Source: Ricinus communis (taxonomy: Eukaryota > Streptophyta > Magnoliopsida > Malpighiales > Euphorbiaceae). From it: DNA of 64,000 nucleotides. The position numbers and the translations under genes were made by a program. Position 1 is the stretch's first letter. The number at the start of each line of letters is the position of its first letter. The DNA is taken from contig NC_063259.1 of NCBI RefSeq assembly GCF_019578655.1, forward strand, positions 18,194,489 through 18,258,488, given 5' to 3'. Shown here piece after piece: positions 43,571 to 54,245 of the stretch. The notes under the pieces were generated by a model, which ran no database searches, was not told the DNA's origin, and saw only the letters and a program-made list of their open reading frames with translations.

Positions 43571-45067
43571 TCAAGGTCTCCCTAACAACATATGTCCGGC
43601 CAACATTGGCAACACATCACAGAACACCTCATCCTTATATCTACCAATTTGAAAAGAAACTAAAACATGCTTATTTACCTTTACAACTCCACTGTCATTA
43701 AGCCATTGCAACTTGTATGGTCTTGGGTGCTTGGTAGTAGGCAATTTCAATTTCTCCACTAGTAAAGTGCTTGCTACATTGGTACAACTTCCACTATCCA
43801 CAATCATGTTGCACAACTTGTTAGAAATCAAACAATGAGTATGAAACAAATTTTCCCTTTGCTCCCTATGGACATCATATTTATTTTGCAAACTCAATGT
43901 TCTTTGAACAACAAGATTATCTCTCTTAGCACATTCAACATCACTACAATCTTCTAAAGAAAGCATATCATCATCACTATCCCCCTCACTCTCCGACTCA
44001 ATATCACCATCCCTTAGAATCATAGCTTTCTTATTTGGACATTCCCTAACAATGTGCCCATGACCCAAACACTTAAAACATTTGATTCCCCTAGTTTGGG
44101 TTGGTTGATTCTCACCCTTTCCCTTATTACCCAAGTTAATTTTAGGTTTAGTTTCTTCCACTTTTGACTTAGTAAAAGGTTTATCATCCTTTTTCCCCCA
44201 AGAATTTTTCCAAGAAGAAGAAGAACCCATATTTGGTTTAGAATCATACCTCTTTCTTTTCAATTGCTTTTCCACTTTCATGGCCAAATTCACCATATCT
44301 TCAATCTCCATATAATGTTGCAAATCAACAACATCAACAATGTTTTTATTTAGCCCTCTCAAGAACCTTGCCATGGTAGCTTCACAATCTTCTACCATAT
44401 TTGCTCTAATCATAGCCTTCTCCATTTCTTTGTGATACTCCTCCATACTCATGGATCCTTGATTTAGAGTTTGTAACCTTTGATGAAGCTCTCTATAGTA
44501 GTGGCTTGGAACAAACCTCTTTCTCATGATTTGCTTTATTTCCCTCCAAGACTCCACGGGTTTTTCTCTATTTCTACGTCTTTCCTTGCAAAATTGATCC
44601 CACCAAATAATTACATAATCACTAAACTCAACAGCGGCAAGTTTTACCTTTTTCTCCTCTGAATAATTATGATATTCGAAGATGAGTTCCACTTTCCGCT
44701 CCCATTCAAGGTACACATCTGGATAATTTCTTCCTTGGAATGAAGGAATCTTCATTTTGATGCTTCCAAGGTTGCGATCAACATCATCATTTGGATGTCC
44801 TCTTCTAGCTTGTCTCCTAGGATTGATTTGTTGTCCCACCAAGGTGACTTGATCATCATCCAAAACATCCTCTCCTTCATATTCCTCTTGGCCAATTGGT
44901 GGACGTCTCTTTCGTCTAGGCTCTCCTTGTAATTGGTTAAGGATGCCATCATGCCTCTCCAATTTGTCATTGACTCCAGACATCATATTAAACATTCTTT
45001 CGAATTGTTGTCGCATAGCTTGAATCACATGATCATTTGTAGAAGAAGAACTTGTGTCTTTTGACAT
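43571..45067 (-). CDS. Gag-protease, chromovirus-like (498 codons open)
   Basis: The start MSKDTSSSSTND at 45067 aligns with MSKEEVSSIVG of the plus copy. The retrotransposon capsid domain spans about residues 105-245 (IPSFQGRNYPDVYLEWERKV to ATMARFLRGLNKNIVD). A basic stretch follows (265-315), then an intact CCHC knuckle with Cys330, Cys333, His338 and Cys343. An acidic hinge (357-385) leads to the protease with DSG at 424-426 and LLGRP at the end. Gag would assemble particles and the protease would process the polyprotein. The frame stays open for about 1.5 kb, unusual in this decayed region, so this copy may be younger. It ends at a TGA in place of Trp. Confidence 0.88.
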   Translation of the reverse strand: MSKDTSSSSTNDHVIQAMRQQFERMFNMMSGVNDKLERHDGILNQLQGEPRRKRRPPIGQEEYEGEDVLDDDQVTLVGQQINPRRQARRGHPNDDVDRNLGSIKMKIPSFQGRNYPDVYLEWERKVELIFEYHNYSEEKKVKLAAVEFSDYVIIWWDQFCKERRRNREKPVESWREIKQIMRKRFVPSHYYRELHQRLQTLNQGSMSMEEYHKEMEKAMIRANMVEDCEATMARFLRGLNKNIVDVVDLQHYMEIEDMVNLAMKVEKQLKRKRYDSKPNMGSSSSWKNSWGKKDDKPFTKSKVEETKPKINLGNKGKGENQPTQTRGIKCFKCLGHGHIVRECPNKKAMILRDGDIESESEGDSDDDMLSLEDCSDVECAKRDNLVVQRTLSLQNKYDVHREQRENLFHTHCLISNKLCNMIVDSGSCTNVASTLLVEKLKLPTTKHPRPYKLQWLNDSGVVKVNKHVLVSFQIGRYKDEVFCDVLPMLAGHMLLGRP

Positions 45068-45710
45068 GATTGTAAAACCTAAAATTTTAACAAAAGAAAA
45101 TAGAAAGAAACAATCTCACAACACTCCCTCGCGTGTTTCACTCAAAATTGATGTATACAACTCGTGTTTACACTCAATTTTGGCTTTTTTTTTCTAATGA
45201 TCTCACACTCTTGCCTTTTACCTCTCAAGTTTGCCTTTTGATTTCTTAGATGAATTAAGTTTCTCAATCAAACAAAATTTCAAGAATGTAGTAATGAATG
45301 ATAAATAAATAAAAATAAGGTAGGCTAACAAGAAAACAATAAGGTAGGCTTAAAAAAATGAACAATTTGTAGCAAATAGGCTAATAGAAATGAAAAACAA
45401 AGATAGATCATCAAAGAACACAAAGATATAGAATTATAAAGATAGATCTTAATGAAATATGAAGAGTCAATTTCTTTTTTTCTTTTTTTTATGTAATCTG
45501 AGATCTAACACAAGAATATCAAAGATAACAATTTTTTTTATGGACGAATTTCTTCTTTTTTTTTTTATATATGCAAATCTTGAGATAAGAAGAATAAAGA
45601 TAAAGAAATAATAACAAGAACAATAGATGGCATAAGGTGTAAAATATAAGATGAACACAAGATATTGAGAATTAAAAGATAGTATTGGATACGCAAACCT
45701 CAATCTTGAG
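45068..45710 (-). other. 5' leader of chromovirus minus copy
   Basis: No gene is visible. T-rich and A-rich runs occur at about 45471-45570. The part nearest gag (GAAACACGCGAGGGAGTGT on the minus strand, about 45139-45121) matches the leader of the plus copy near 46825. Confidence 0.7.
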
Positions 45711-45727
45711 CCAATGCACTGATACCA
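45711..45727 (-). other. Primer-binding site, tRNA-Met type
   Basis: The minus strand reads TGGTATCAGTGCATTGG, four bases from the LTR end at 45732. It is the usual chromovirus primer type. Confidence 0.85.
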
Positions 45728-45731
45728 CTTA

Positions 45732-46566
45732 TGATGGGAATTGTAGGTTTCATTAATTAACTCCCTAATAGCAAAAATACTATGATAAGTTGAATTAGAA
45801 GAAAACTAGAAATTACCAATTTAATATACAAATCGGATCGTTCAAAGATTGAAGTAAGAAGATAGATGCTACTTAACCCCTTTACCAACAAGGATAAAGA
45901 TACCAATACAGACTTTGAATTTTCTCTTATGCCACAAACAAGATAGTTTGATAAATAACAAGAAAATAAAGATTTAGATTTTGACACCACAAGCTAGAAT
46001 AAAGCTTGATAAGTCACAAAGTTCAAGCAAGAAATTAAAGACAAAATTCCTCACAATAAAACTCAAACAAAGTTATAATTCATAAATCAAATTCAATCAT
46101 GCCCCAAAAGAAAGAAAAAGGGCTTGTTTATATAGAGTACAAGTCCATGCACACACTACTAAAATAGACTCACACACATAGGATTACTTTTACTCTTAAA
46201 TGGCCTTAGCAACCACTACCCACACTAATAGCCATTGGTATTAATTACCCCATTAACTTGTATATGGTGGCTCTTAATAACCACTACCCACATTGATAGC
46301 CATTACTTGGTATTAATTACCGCATTAACTTGTATATGGTGGCTACATGTAACCTTAATTGTTATTAACACAAAAACAAGTTAAATAATATTCCTTGGGC
46401 CTCCATGGATGCCTTATTGGGTTGAAATTCTTGGGCTTCCCAAATGTCCCTAATTAAACCCAATATGGCTTGTTGAAGCTTCTTGGATTTGGACCTTGTG
46501 ATTGGGCCTTCTTGTAATATTAATGGATCTTGGATCTCTTTAAGCTTTGAACTTGGATTCACATCA
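45732..46566 (-). repeat. 5' LTR of chromovirus minus copy (835 bp)
   Basis: On the minus strand it starts TGATGTGAATCC and ends TTCCCATCA. It also contains a tandem-like pair AACCACTACCCACA...TAGCCATT (about 46210-46310). Confidence 0.82.
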
Positions 46567-46889
46567 GAAATCCTATTCTATTGCTTTATTTCATTGCTTT
46601 CTTGTGTCTAGCTATTTTAAATTTGGCCTTACCTAACAACTCGATCTAGACCAACCTTTTTTTCTCTCCATTGAATTGCCATAATTTGATTTGGTTTATT
46701 TAGGTGATTAGTTCATCTAAGAATCTAAAGCAAAAGCAAGAAAGGTAAAAGGCAATAGTGGTGAGACTAGCATCGGGAAAAGCCAAAAATTTAAGTGAAA
46801 CATGAGTGGTGTGACATTTTAATTGAGAGAAACACGTGAGGGAGTGTTTTTGTGAGGCTATCCTAACTTATTTTTTAGGTTTTTGTGCA
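46567..46889 (+). other. Leader of chromovirus plus copy
   Basis: Non-coding. AGAAACACGTGAGGGAGTGT at about 46829 matches the minus copy's leader, so the two elements diverge outward from the shared LTR. Confidence 0.7.
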
Positions 46890-47110
46890 ATGTCAAAAGA
46901 AGAAGTTTCAAGTATTGTTGGAGCATCCATTGAGCAAACTTTGCAAGCAATGAAAAAGGAGTTTGAAAAAATGTATAGGCAGATGGATGATGTTGTTGAA
47001 AGTGTGAGAAGGCAAGGTGAAACTATTACAAGGATTCAAAACGAGCCTAGAAGAGAAAGGCAACTAGCCTTTGAATAAGAGGATTATGACGCCGAAGATG
47101 ACTTGGAGGA
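46890..47110 (+). pseudogene. Gag N-terminus, chromovirus plus copy
   Basis: The start MSKEEVSSIVGASIEQT at 46890 is chosen by similarity to the minus copy. The segment is helical and charged (KKEFEKMYRQMDDVVESVRR), with NEPRRERQ matching GEPRRKRR. A stop (TAA at about 47076) precedes EDYDAEDDLEDD, where the insertion at 47116 breaks the frame. Confidence 0.8.
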
Positions 47111-47115
47111 TGACA

Positions 47116-48819
47116 TGATGAGAACCCATGTAGCATAAGGAACCCTACTTCAACAAAGAATCCTAATTCCACTAAGAATCCTAATTCCACTAAAGATCCT
47201 AATCCAGCAAGGAGTCCTGATGACATCAAGAGTTTAAGCGACAAAAGGAATCCTATTTCCACTAGGAATCCTAATCCAATTAGGAGTACTACCGAGATTC
47301 AACTTTGATTAATTGTATTTCATTCATAGATTAAAGCCCAACGAGAAGACATGAAGATCATATCTGATTTATTTTGAATTTAAGCCCAAACGTAAAGCCC
47401 AAGTCTAAGGTTGAATATTTAAAGTCAAAGTCCAAGTCAAAATAGGAGTTTTTCTTACCAAACTGCGTGTATGGAAGATGTTCTCTCTTTGGCTTTCATC
47501 ATTAGCCCCTTGTTGCACGTTCAAGGATCTAATGGTGACTCCACATCGCTCACCTGAATGCCCCTATTGCTTAGCTTCATGATCGGAATAGCAATCTTCC
47601 AATTGGGGCATTGAATCTTCATCACTTTCACCTCCACTTTCTTCTTCACTAGCATACACCAATTTGCCTCCTTTTAATGCTAAAGTACGTTTGTTCGAAC
47701 ATTGAGAAGAGATATGTCCATAGCCTAGGCATTTGAAGCATTGGATCTTTTTGGGCTTGCCTTCTTGAGTTCGGCATTTATTACTTTGATCCCCCTTTGT
47801 TTCGGCTTTATTATCTTTAGACATTTCCTTTCCTTTGTTTTGTGCAGAATTTGTACCTTTCCAATTGGATTTCCAATTAGAATTTGTTGAAGAGGAGTTC
47901 TTGCTCTTTTGCTTCAATTGCCGCTCTATCTTGATTGCCATGTGTAGCATGTCCTCCATCTCTACATAATGCTGGAATTCAACAAGATTAGCAATATCTT
48001 TGTTAAGACCATGCAAAAATCAAGCCATAGTAGCCTCCCTATCCTCTTCTATATTGGCCCTAATCAAAGCAATCTCTATCTCTTGATAATACTCCTCTAC
48101 GCTCTTTCCCCCTTGTACCAAACTTTGTAGCTTATTGTACAACTCTTTATAGTAATGAGAAGGAACAAAGCATTTTCTCATTATTCGTTTCACTTCAGCC
48201 CATGTTTGGATATCCCCTTCACCATTCCTACCCCTATTACTCACTAGTTGATCCCACCAAATTGTGGCATAATAGGCGAATTGAATTACGGCTAGTTTTA
48301 CTTTCTTCTCCTCACTATAGTTATGGCATTCAAATACTCTCTCAACCTTCTTTTCTCACTCTAGATACAACTCGGGATCACTCTTAACTTGGAAGGAAGG
48401 AATTGTAAGCTTAATACTACCCAAGTTTGAATCTACCTTATTTCTCCCATGGTGAGTTTCGGTTCTGTCTCCCCATTCTTCTTCATCTCTTCACGTTCCT
48501 CTCCTCGCTCTAGACATACTTTCCTCATCTCGAAAGCTCCTACCTCTCGATTCAGATTTGATTTTTATTAGTTCATCCATCATTTCAGCAATACCTATTT
48601 TTGTTATCAAGCCTTTGTCGTTCAAGTTTGGAGCTTATAGCCTCCATGAATGCTCTCATACCTTAATTTAATATCGCAATTGGGTTTCTAATATGTAATT
48701 ATTGTTTGAGAAATATAGTGTCTGTACTTAAGGGTGATAGTTCTACAAATAACTTTTGGCAAACCTTATAAGTATTGATCTTAGTGTGTAATTTTCTCTT
48801 CCATAGAAGGTTTACATCA
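47116..48819 (+). mobile_element. Rearranged copy of the non-autonomous LTR family inside gag
   Basis: It opens with the family LTR start (TGATGAGAACCCATGTAGC, as the minus strand of 52096 and 54245) and closes with the LTR end (...AAGGTTTACATCA). Flanks are TGACA (47111-47115) and TGACC (48820-48824). Only the first ~340 and last ~100 LTR bases are recognisable. The middle is occupied by a minus-strand chromovirus-type gag fragment. The LTR start has four 18-bp AATCCTAATTCCACTAAG-like units versus three in the 51346-54245 copy. Confidence 0.75.
47480..48560 (-). pseudogene. Chromovirus-type gag fragment, antisense to its host element
   Basis: Minus-strand landmarks are VKRIMRKCFVPSHYYKELY, SVEEYYQEIEIALIRANIEE, HGLNKDIANLVEFQHYVEME, an intact knuckle CFKCLGYGHISSQC (about 47742-47700) and an acidic end EEESGGESDED. 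It differs clearly from both flanking chromovirus gags, so it is a third lineage or a diverged copy. Stops at about 48018 and frameshifts upstream; no pol is attached. Confidence 0.8.
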
Positions 48820-48824
48820 TGACC

Positions 48825-49750
48825 AAGCAACCACTTTTAGTGGAGATGACCATCCTAGGAGACACAATAGGAGATGAAGGCAAGATGATGTAGATCGCAA
48901 CCTAGGTAGCATCAAAATGAAAATTCCTTCCTTTCAAGGAAAGAATGATCCTGATGTCTACTTGGAATGGGAGCAAAAGTGGAGATGATCTTCGAATGCC
49001 ATAACTATTCGGAGGAGAAAAAGGTAAAACTTGCTGCCGTTGAGTTTTATGATTACGTTAGTGTTTGGTGGCATCAATTATGTAGGGAAAGGAGATGAAA
49101 TGGAGAAAGACCCGTAGGGTCATGGATGGAGATGAAATGCATCATGAGGAAGAGGTTCATTCCTAACTATTACTATAGAGATTTGCATCAATGATTGCAA
49201 ACTCTAAGGCAAGGAACCATGAGTGTGGAGGAGTACCATAAAGAAATGGAAATGGCTATGATTAAAGCAAATATGGAGGAGGATAGAGAGGCCACCATGG
49301 CAAGATACTTGAATGGTCTAAACAAGAATATTGATGATCCTATGGAGTCCCAACATTATGTGGAGCTTAAGGAGATGGTGAATGTGGCCATGAAAATTGA
49401 AAGGCAACTCAAGCGAGAAGGTGCAAGTAAGTTTGATTCTAAACTTAATTCGAGTTCTAGTTCTTCTAATTGGAAATTGAATTAGAGTAAAAAGGATGAT
49501 AAATTTGCTAAGCCTAAAGTGAATGAGAATAAGAATAAAAATGAAATAGGCGGCAAAAACAAAGTTGAGAATCAAGCTAATCAATCTAGAAGCTTGAAGT
49601 ATTTTAAGTGTCTTGGACATGGTCATTATGCACGTGATTGCCCTAATAATAGGATCATGATTGTTAGAGATGGAATTATTGAATCTGAATGTGACAATGA
49701 AAATGATGATGAGAATGATGGCATGCCAACTTTAGAAGATGTTAGTGATG
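48825..49750 (+). pseudogene. Gag middle and C-terminus, chromovirus plus copy
   Basis: It resumes with RNLGSIKMKIPSFQG (about 48895), LEWEQKWR with a frameshift, EEKKVKLAAVEFYDYVSVWW, a stop near 49095, MKCIMRKRFIPNYYY, GTMSVEEYHKEMEMAMIKANM, then a basic linker. The knuckle at about 49585-49640 reads YFKCLGHGHYARDC, so the first Cys is Tyr. An acidic hinge follows. Confidence 0.85.
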
Positions 49751-50165
49751 TTGAGTATGCTAAAGGGGATGTGTTAGTAGTACAATGCATACTTAATTTG
49801 CAATGTAAACACGATGAACATGGAGAGCAACGTGAAAATTTATTTCATACTCATTGTTTAATTACTAATAAGTTGTGTAACATGATTGTTGATAGCGGAA
49901 GTTGTACTAATGTTGCTAGTACTTTGCTTGTGGAGAAATTGAAATTACCAACTACCAAACATCCAAGGCCTTACAAGTTGCAATGGTTGAATGATAGTGG
50001 TGTTGTGAAGGTAAATAAGCAAGTGCTAATTTCTTTTTCCATTGGGAGATAGAAGGATGAAGTGCTTTGTGATGTGGTTCCCATGTATGCTGGACATGTT
50101 TTGTTGGGATGACCTTGGCAATACGATAGGCATGTCATTTATGATGGGTTCAAGAATCGATATTC
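49751..50165 (+). pseudogene. Protease, chromovirus plus copy
   Basis: The catalytic DSGSCTNVAS lies at about 49890-49920. The segment is open to TAG at about 50050 (after SFSIGR). It continues as DEVLCDVVPMYAGHVLLG, then TGA at about 50111 for the usual Arg, and WQYDRHVIYDGF. Confidence 0.85.
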
Positions 50166-51345
50166 CTTGACTATTGATGGACAAAAGTTCAATCTTGGAC
50201 CGTTATGTCCCAAGGCCATCTTTGATGATCAAGTGAGAATTAAACAACAATATGAAGAGCTTGAATCTTCATACAGGGAATATCTGGGGAGGGAGCAAGA
50301 AATAGTGAAAAAAGAAAAAGGTGAGGTAAGTGGTAAAAGTGAGTGTAATGGGAAACACAAGGTGAGAGAAAACAAGGGAGATGAGAGTGAAAGAAAAATG
50401 AATGTGTATGCAAAGCCAATTGATGTAAGGAAAACACTAACCTTGAGGGAGCCCTTACTTGTACTCATGTGCAAGGAAGTTTTGATGATTTCTAACGATC
50501 TTAACAAGGATTTGCCTAGTGTTGTTCTTGAGCTTTTGTAGGAATATGAAGACCTCTTTCCCGAAGATGTGCCTAAAGGATTACCACCAATTCAAGGAAT
50601 TTAACATCAAATTGATTTCATTCAGGGTGCAAGCATACCAAATAGGCCAGCATATAGATGCAACCCCAAGGAGACAAAAGAAATCCAAAGGCAAGTGAGT
50701 GAGCTTATGGATAAGGGGTACGTAAGAGAAAGCATGAGTCCTTGTGCGGTTCCTATAATTTTAGTGCCTAGGAAAGATGGTTCATGGAGGATGTGTGTTG
50801 ATTGTCGTGCCGTCAACAAAATAACGGTAAAGTATCGCCATCCTATACCTAGGCTAGATGACATGTTGGATGAATTGCATGGTGCTTGTATGTTTTCTAA
50901 ACTGGATTTAAAATCTAGATATCATCAAATAAGAATGTGTGAGGGTGATGAATGGAAAAGCGCTTTCAAAACAAAACATGGATTATATGAGTGGTTAGTC
51001 ATGCTGTTTGGTTTAACTAATGCTCCAAGTACTTTTATGCAATTGATGAATCATGTTTTGCGCGCTTTCATTGGAAAGTTTGTAGTGGTTTATTTTGATG
51101 ATATTTTTGTGTATAGCAAATCTTTAGATGAGCATGTAATACATTTAAAGTTGGTTTTTGATGTGTTAAGGCAAGAGACATTATATTCTAATCTTAAGAA
51201 ATGCACTTTTTGCACTAATGAAATTACTTTTCTTGGATATATTGTTAATGACAAGGGAATTCATGTTGATCAAGAAAAAGTAAAAGTAATTAGAGAGTGG
51301 ACAAAACCTACTAGTGTGCATGATGTTAGGAATTTTCATGGTCTT
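50166..51345 (+). pseudogene. Linker and reverse transcriptase, chromovirus plus copy
   Basis: The linker reads DGQKFNLGPLCPKAIFDDQ and REPLLVLMCKEVLMISNDL (50185-50490). RT follows: [68 protein letters not shown], the catalytic YFDD near 51090, and [20 protein letters not shown]. It is open from 50695 to 51345, where the 2.9-kb insertion lies in FHGL|ASFYR. Residues such as SRYHQ for SGYHQ are altered. Confidence 0.9.
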
Positions 51346-52096
51346 TGATGTAAACCTTCTATGGAAGAGAAGATTACACGCCAAGATTGATACTTATAAG
51401 GTTTGCCAAAAGTTATTTGCGGAACTATCACCCTTATTTATAAAGAAATAAGATCAATAACTATAATGAGATGAACTTAATTAATCCTAGAAACTAACAA
51501 GTTAATAGAATTAAATTAAGGTAGAAGTGAAATCAAAACCTAAATAATAAGCTTTAATTTCAAGAACACTCAAAGAAACTCTTTAAGCAAAAACAAGGTT
51601 TTCTATTCAATCAAAGATATATGTATATTGCTGAATTACATAGCTCTATTTATAGAGTTTTAAAAAAAAATAATCCTAATCCTAGAATGACTAGGATATG
51701 TAGTCAAGACTCCTAAATAAATAAAACTTGAAGTAAAAGAGTAGCGAACTCCTATTTTGGCTTGGACTTGTTAAAAGAAGATTCCTATTTTGACTTGGAT
51801 TTTGACTTTGAATATTCAACCTTGGACTTGGGCTTTACGTTTGGGCTTGAATTCAACATTAATCAGATCTGATCTTCATGTCTTCACGTTGAGCTTTAAT
51901 CCATGAATGAAATACAATTAATCAATGTTGAATCTCAGTAGGACTCCTAATTGGATTAGGATTCCTAGTGGAAATAGGATTCCTTTTGTTGCTTGAACTC
52001 TTGATGTCATCAGGACTCCTTGCTGGATTAGGATCTTTAGTGGAATTAGGATTCTTTGTTGAAGTAGGATTCCTTGTGCTACATGGGTTCTCATCA
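51346..52096 (-). repeat. 3' LTR of the 2.9-kb element
   Basis: It ends TCTCATCA at 52096 (start TGATGAGAACCC on the minus strand). 18-bp units near 51940-52075 (GGATTAGGATTCC-like) are repeated. Confidence 0.95.
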
Positions 52097-52111
52097 TTCC
52101 CCCTTTCTTTG
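52097..52111 (-). other. Polypurine tract of the 2.9-kb element
   Basis: The minus strand reads CAAAGAAAGGGGGAA directly before TGATGAG, a textbook tract. Confidence 0.9.
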
Positions 52112-52349
52112 AAAAGATTTGTCCTCGAATCTTGCTTGTATATTGTGAAAGAAGCAAACATATAATCTCAAAGAACAATACTAACTCATTATCAACCTGC
52201 AGGTCTTTCACAAAAGTTGTTAGAGGAACTTTAGAATAAATAATACTTTCAATGGCAATAAAATCAACATGTTCAATTGGCTCAATGGCATTAAGTAAAA
52301 CATTTTCATCCTTCACCAGCTCAACTTTTGCTTCATCTTCAAAAATGAT

Positions 52350-52763
52350 CTATTCATCTTGGATTTCGCTCAAAAGTTGCAAATTATTATCGTTTTCACC
52401 ATCTTCTTTCATTATGCTTTTTGTATCTTCATTGAGTTCAGTAGAGCAATTTACCTTTTCTATATCATCAATATTAGTTTCCAAAGATGACTTAGACTTA
52501 GCTTTATCTTCAAGCTGCTTCAATCCCTTTAAATCTTCAAAACTATTTTTAAGGCTACTCCTTAAAGATTTTATATCCTTTGAATGTTCATCAATGAAAT
52601 CTTGACGTGATTGTCTTTCTATCTTCTTTGGCTTAGGTTTAGGATTATTAAAATTTTGCAAACACTTTTCATAATAATCATCATTCTTTCGTCCCCACAA
52701 TCTATTATAAGCTTGATAAAGAAAATCTCGACGTCCTCTAGCAAACTCTTCCTGATAAAACAT
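52350..52763 (-). CDS. ORF of unknown function in the 2.9-kb non-autonomous element
   Basis: This is a 137-codon frame (MFYQEEFARGRRDFLYQAYN start, SEIQDE end). I do not recognise the family. It has an Arg/Tyr-rich N-terminus (about residues 8-40), a basic PKPKPKKIERQSRQDF stretch (about 45-60), then a long charged, probably coiled-coil region with many Lys, Glu and Leu. There is no CCHC knuckle, protease DSG/DTG or RT motif. It lies mid-interior on the same strand as the LTRs. It may be a relic of a longer gag-like or other ORF. Being open in an element with 3.5% LTR divergence is weak evidence for coding. Confidence 0.5.
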   Translation of the reverse strand: MFYQEEFARGRRDFLYQAYNRLWGRKNDDYYEKCLQNFNNPKPKPKKIERQSRQDFIDEHSKDIKSLRSSLKNSFEDLKGLKQLEDKAKSKSSLETNIDDIEKVNCSTELNEDTKSIMKEDGENDNNLQLLSEIQDE

Positions 52764-53476
52764 ATCTTACACACAATCTCACGTGTTTAACACTCAAAGT
52801 AAAGACATTTACCCTCGTATTTCACTCAATTTAAAGAAAGAGTTTGTCTTTGTGCCCTTCAAAATTAACTTAAATTATAAAAGCTAAAATCACAACCAAC
52901 TTAATAAAACACAATTAACAAGCTAGAACATAAATTAATTAAGCTAAAGAAGAATTAGAGGAAAAGGATAATAAAATAACGAATTAAGAATAAAGATGGA
53001 AGTAGAAGAAATAAATAATAACGGGAAGATAAAGAAGAATATAAGAAACCGAATAGGAAATAATATGGAAAATAGAATAGGAAAAGAAATTGAAAAGAGA
53101 AGGTTATGTGATATCTTCAAACCTGATTTTCTTTGGATTTTGACCTTGACCAAGTCAACTTTTTTTTTTTGAATCAGCTCCAAATCTTGCTTTCTACACT
53201 CTTTCTTTTCTTTTTTTTAAGCCTCACTTTAGATCAATAATTCAGATCCACACAATTTTTTTTTAATAACCAAACAAGAACAAAACACATAGAGCTTAAT
53301 TTGATTGAAAAGTCTCAAAGACTTTGATCAAGCAAATTAAAGGAAACAAAATAACAAAATAAAGATATTGCAAACCAATTTATCTAGAAAGTCTCGAAGA
53401 CTTTAACCAAACAAAAGAGTATGTGAGTAGAAGAACAATGAAGATAACAAATAGGATACGTAACCAAACCTTGTAA
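52764..53476 (-). other. Leader of the 2.9-kb element
   Basis: Non-coding, with A- and T-rich runs (about 53160-53225). No gene is visible. Confidence 0.7.
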
Positions 53477-53492
53477 GCTAACTTTGATACCG
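53477..53492 (-). other. Primer-binding site of the 2.9-kb element
   Basis: The minus strand reads TCGGTATCAAAGTTAG, two bases from the LTR end. It resembles the tRNA-Met site TGGTATCAGAG with mismatches, so the primer is uncertain. Confidence 0.65.
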
Positions 53493-53494
53493 AA

Positions 53495-54245
53495 TGATGT
53501 AAACCTTCTATGGAAGAGAATATTATACGCCAAGATCAATACTTATAAGGTTTGCCAAAAGTTATTTGCGGAACTATCACCCTTATTTATAAAGAAATAA
53601 GATCAATAGCTATAATGAGATGAACTTAATTAATCCTAGAAACTAATAAGTTAATAGAATTAAATTAAGGTAGAAGTGAAATCAAAACCTAAACAATAAG
53701 GTTTAATTTCAAGAACACTCAAAGAAACTCTTTAAGGAAAAATAAGGTTTTCTATTCAATCAAAGATATATGTATATTGCTGAATTACATAGCTCTATTT
53801 ATAAAGTTTTAAAACAAAATAATCCTAATCCTAGAATGACTAGGATATGTAGCCAAGACTCCTAAATAAACAAAACTTGAAGTAAAAGAGTAGCAAACTC
53901 CTATTTTGACTTGGACTTGTTAAAAGAAGATTCCTATTTTGACTTGGATTTTGACTTTGAATATTCAACCTTGGACTTGGGCTTTACGTTTGGGCTTGAA
54001 TTCAACATAAATCAGATATGATCTTCATGTCTTCACGTTGGGCTTTAATCCATGAATGAAATACAATTAATCAAAGTTGAATCTCGGTAGGACTCCTAAT
54101 TAGATTAGGATTCCTAGTGGAAATAGGATTCCTTTTGTCACTTGAACTCTTGATGTCATCAGGACTCCTTGCTGGATTAGGATCTTTAGTGGAATTAGGA
54201 TTCTTTGTTGAAGTAGGATTCCTTGTGCTACATCGGTTCTTATCA
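53495..54245 (-). repeat. 5' LTR of the 2.9-kb element
   Basis: Same length as the partner (751 bp). It begins TGATGTAAACC on the plus strand and ends TTCTTATCA before GTCTT. Confidence 0.95.

Larger units (their letters stand above)
42260..46566 (-). mobile_element. Chromovirus-like Ty3/gypsy element, minus copy
   Basis: Minus-strand order: 5' LTR (46566-45732), tRNA-Met-type PBS (45727-45711), leader, gag-protease ORF (45067-43571), linker (43570-43027) and RT (43026-42260). It is cut inside the start of RNase H at about 42260, next to an Athila-like remnant. Gag, the CCHC knuckle form and the protease are chromovirus-like; which clade cannot be decided by eye. Confidence 0.85.
51346..54245 (-). 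mobile_element. Non-autonomous LTR retrotransposon (2.9 kb) inserted in RT
   Basis: Two 751-bp LTRs flank a 1,398-bp interior. There is a minus-strand PBS (53492-53477), polypurine tract (52111-52097) and perfect GTCTT target duplication (51341-51345, 54246-54250). By hand the LTRs differ at about 26 of 751 positions with no gaps, about 3.5%. The interior has one 137-codon ORF of unknown family and no gag, protease, RT or integrase match. At this size it fits a short LARD or long TRIM. It must be mobilised in trans. Confidence 0.95.

Noticed and set aside
47047..47262. Hydrophobic Leu/Gly-rich frame resembling a membrane peptide, also at 51968-52165 and 54117-54305
   Set aside because: It is the antisense reading of 18-bp repeats at the start of a non-autonomous LTR and is not linked to any transcript signal.
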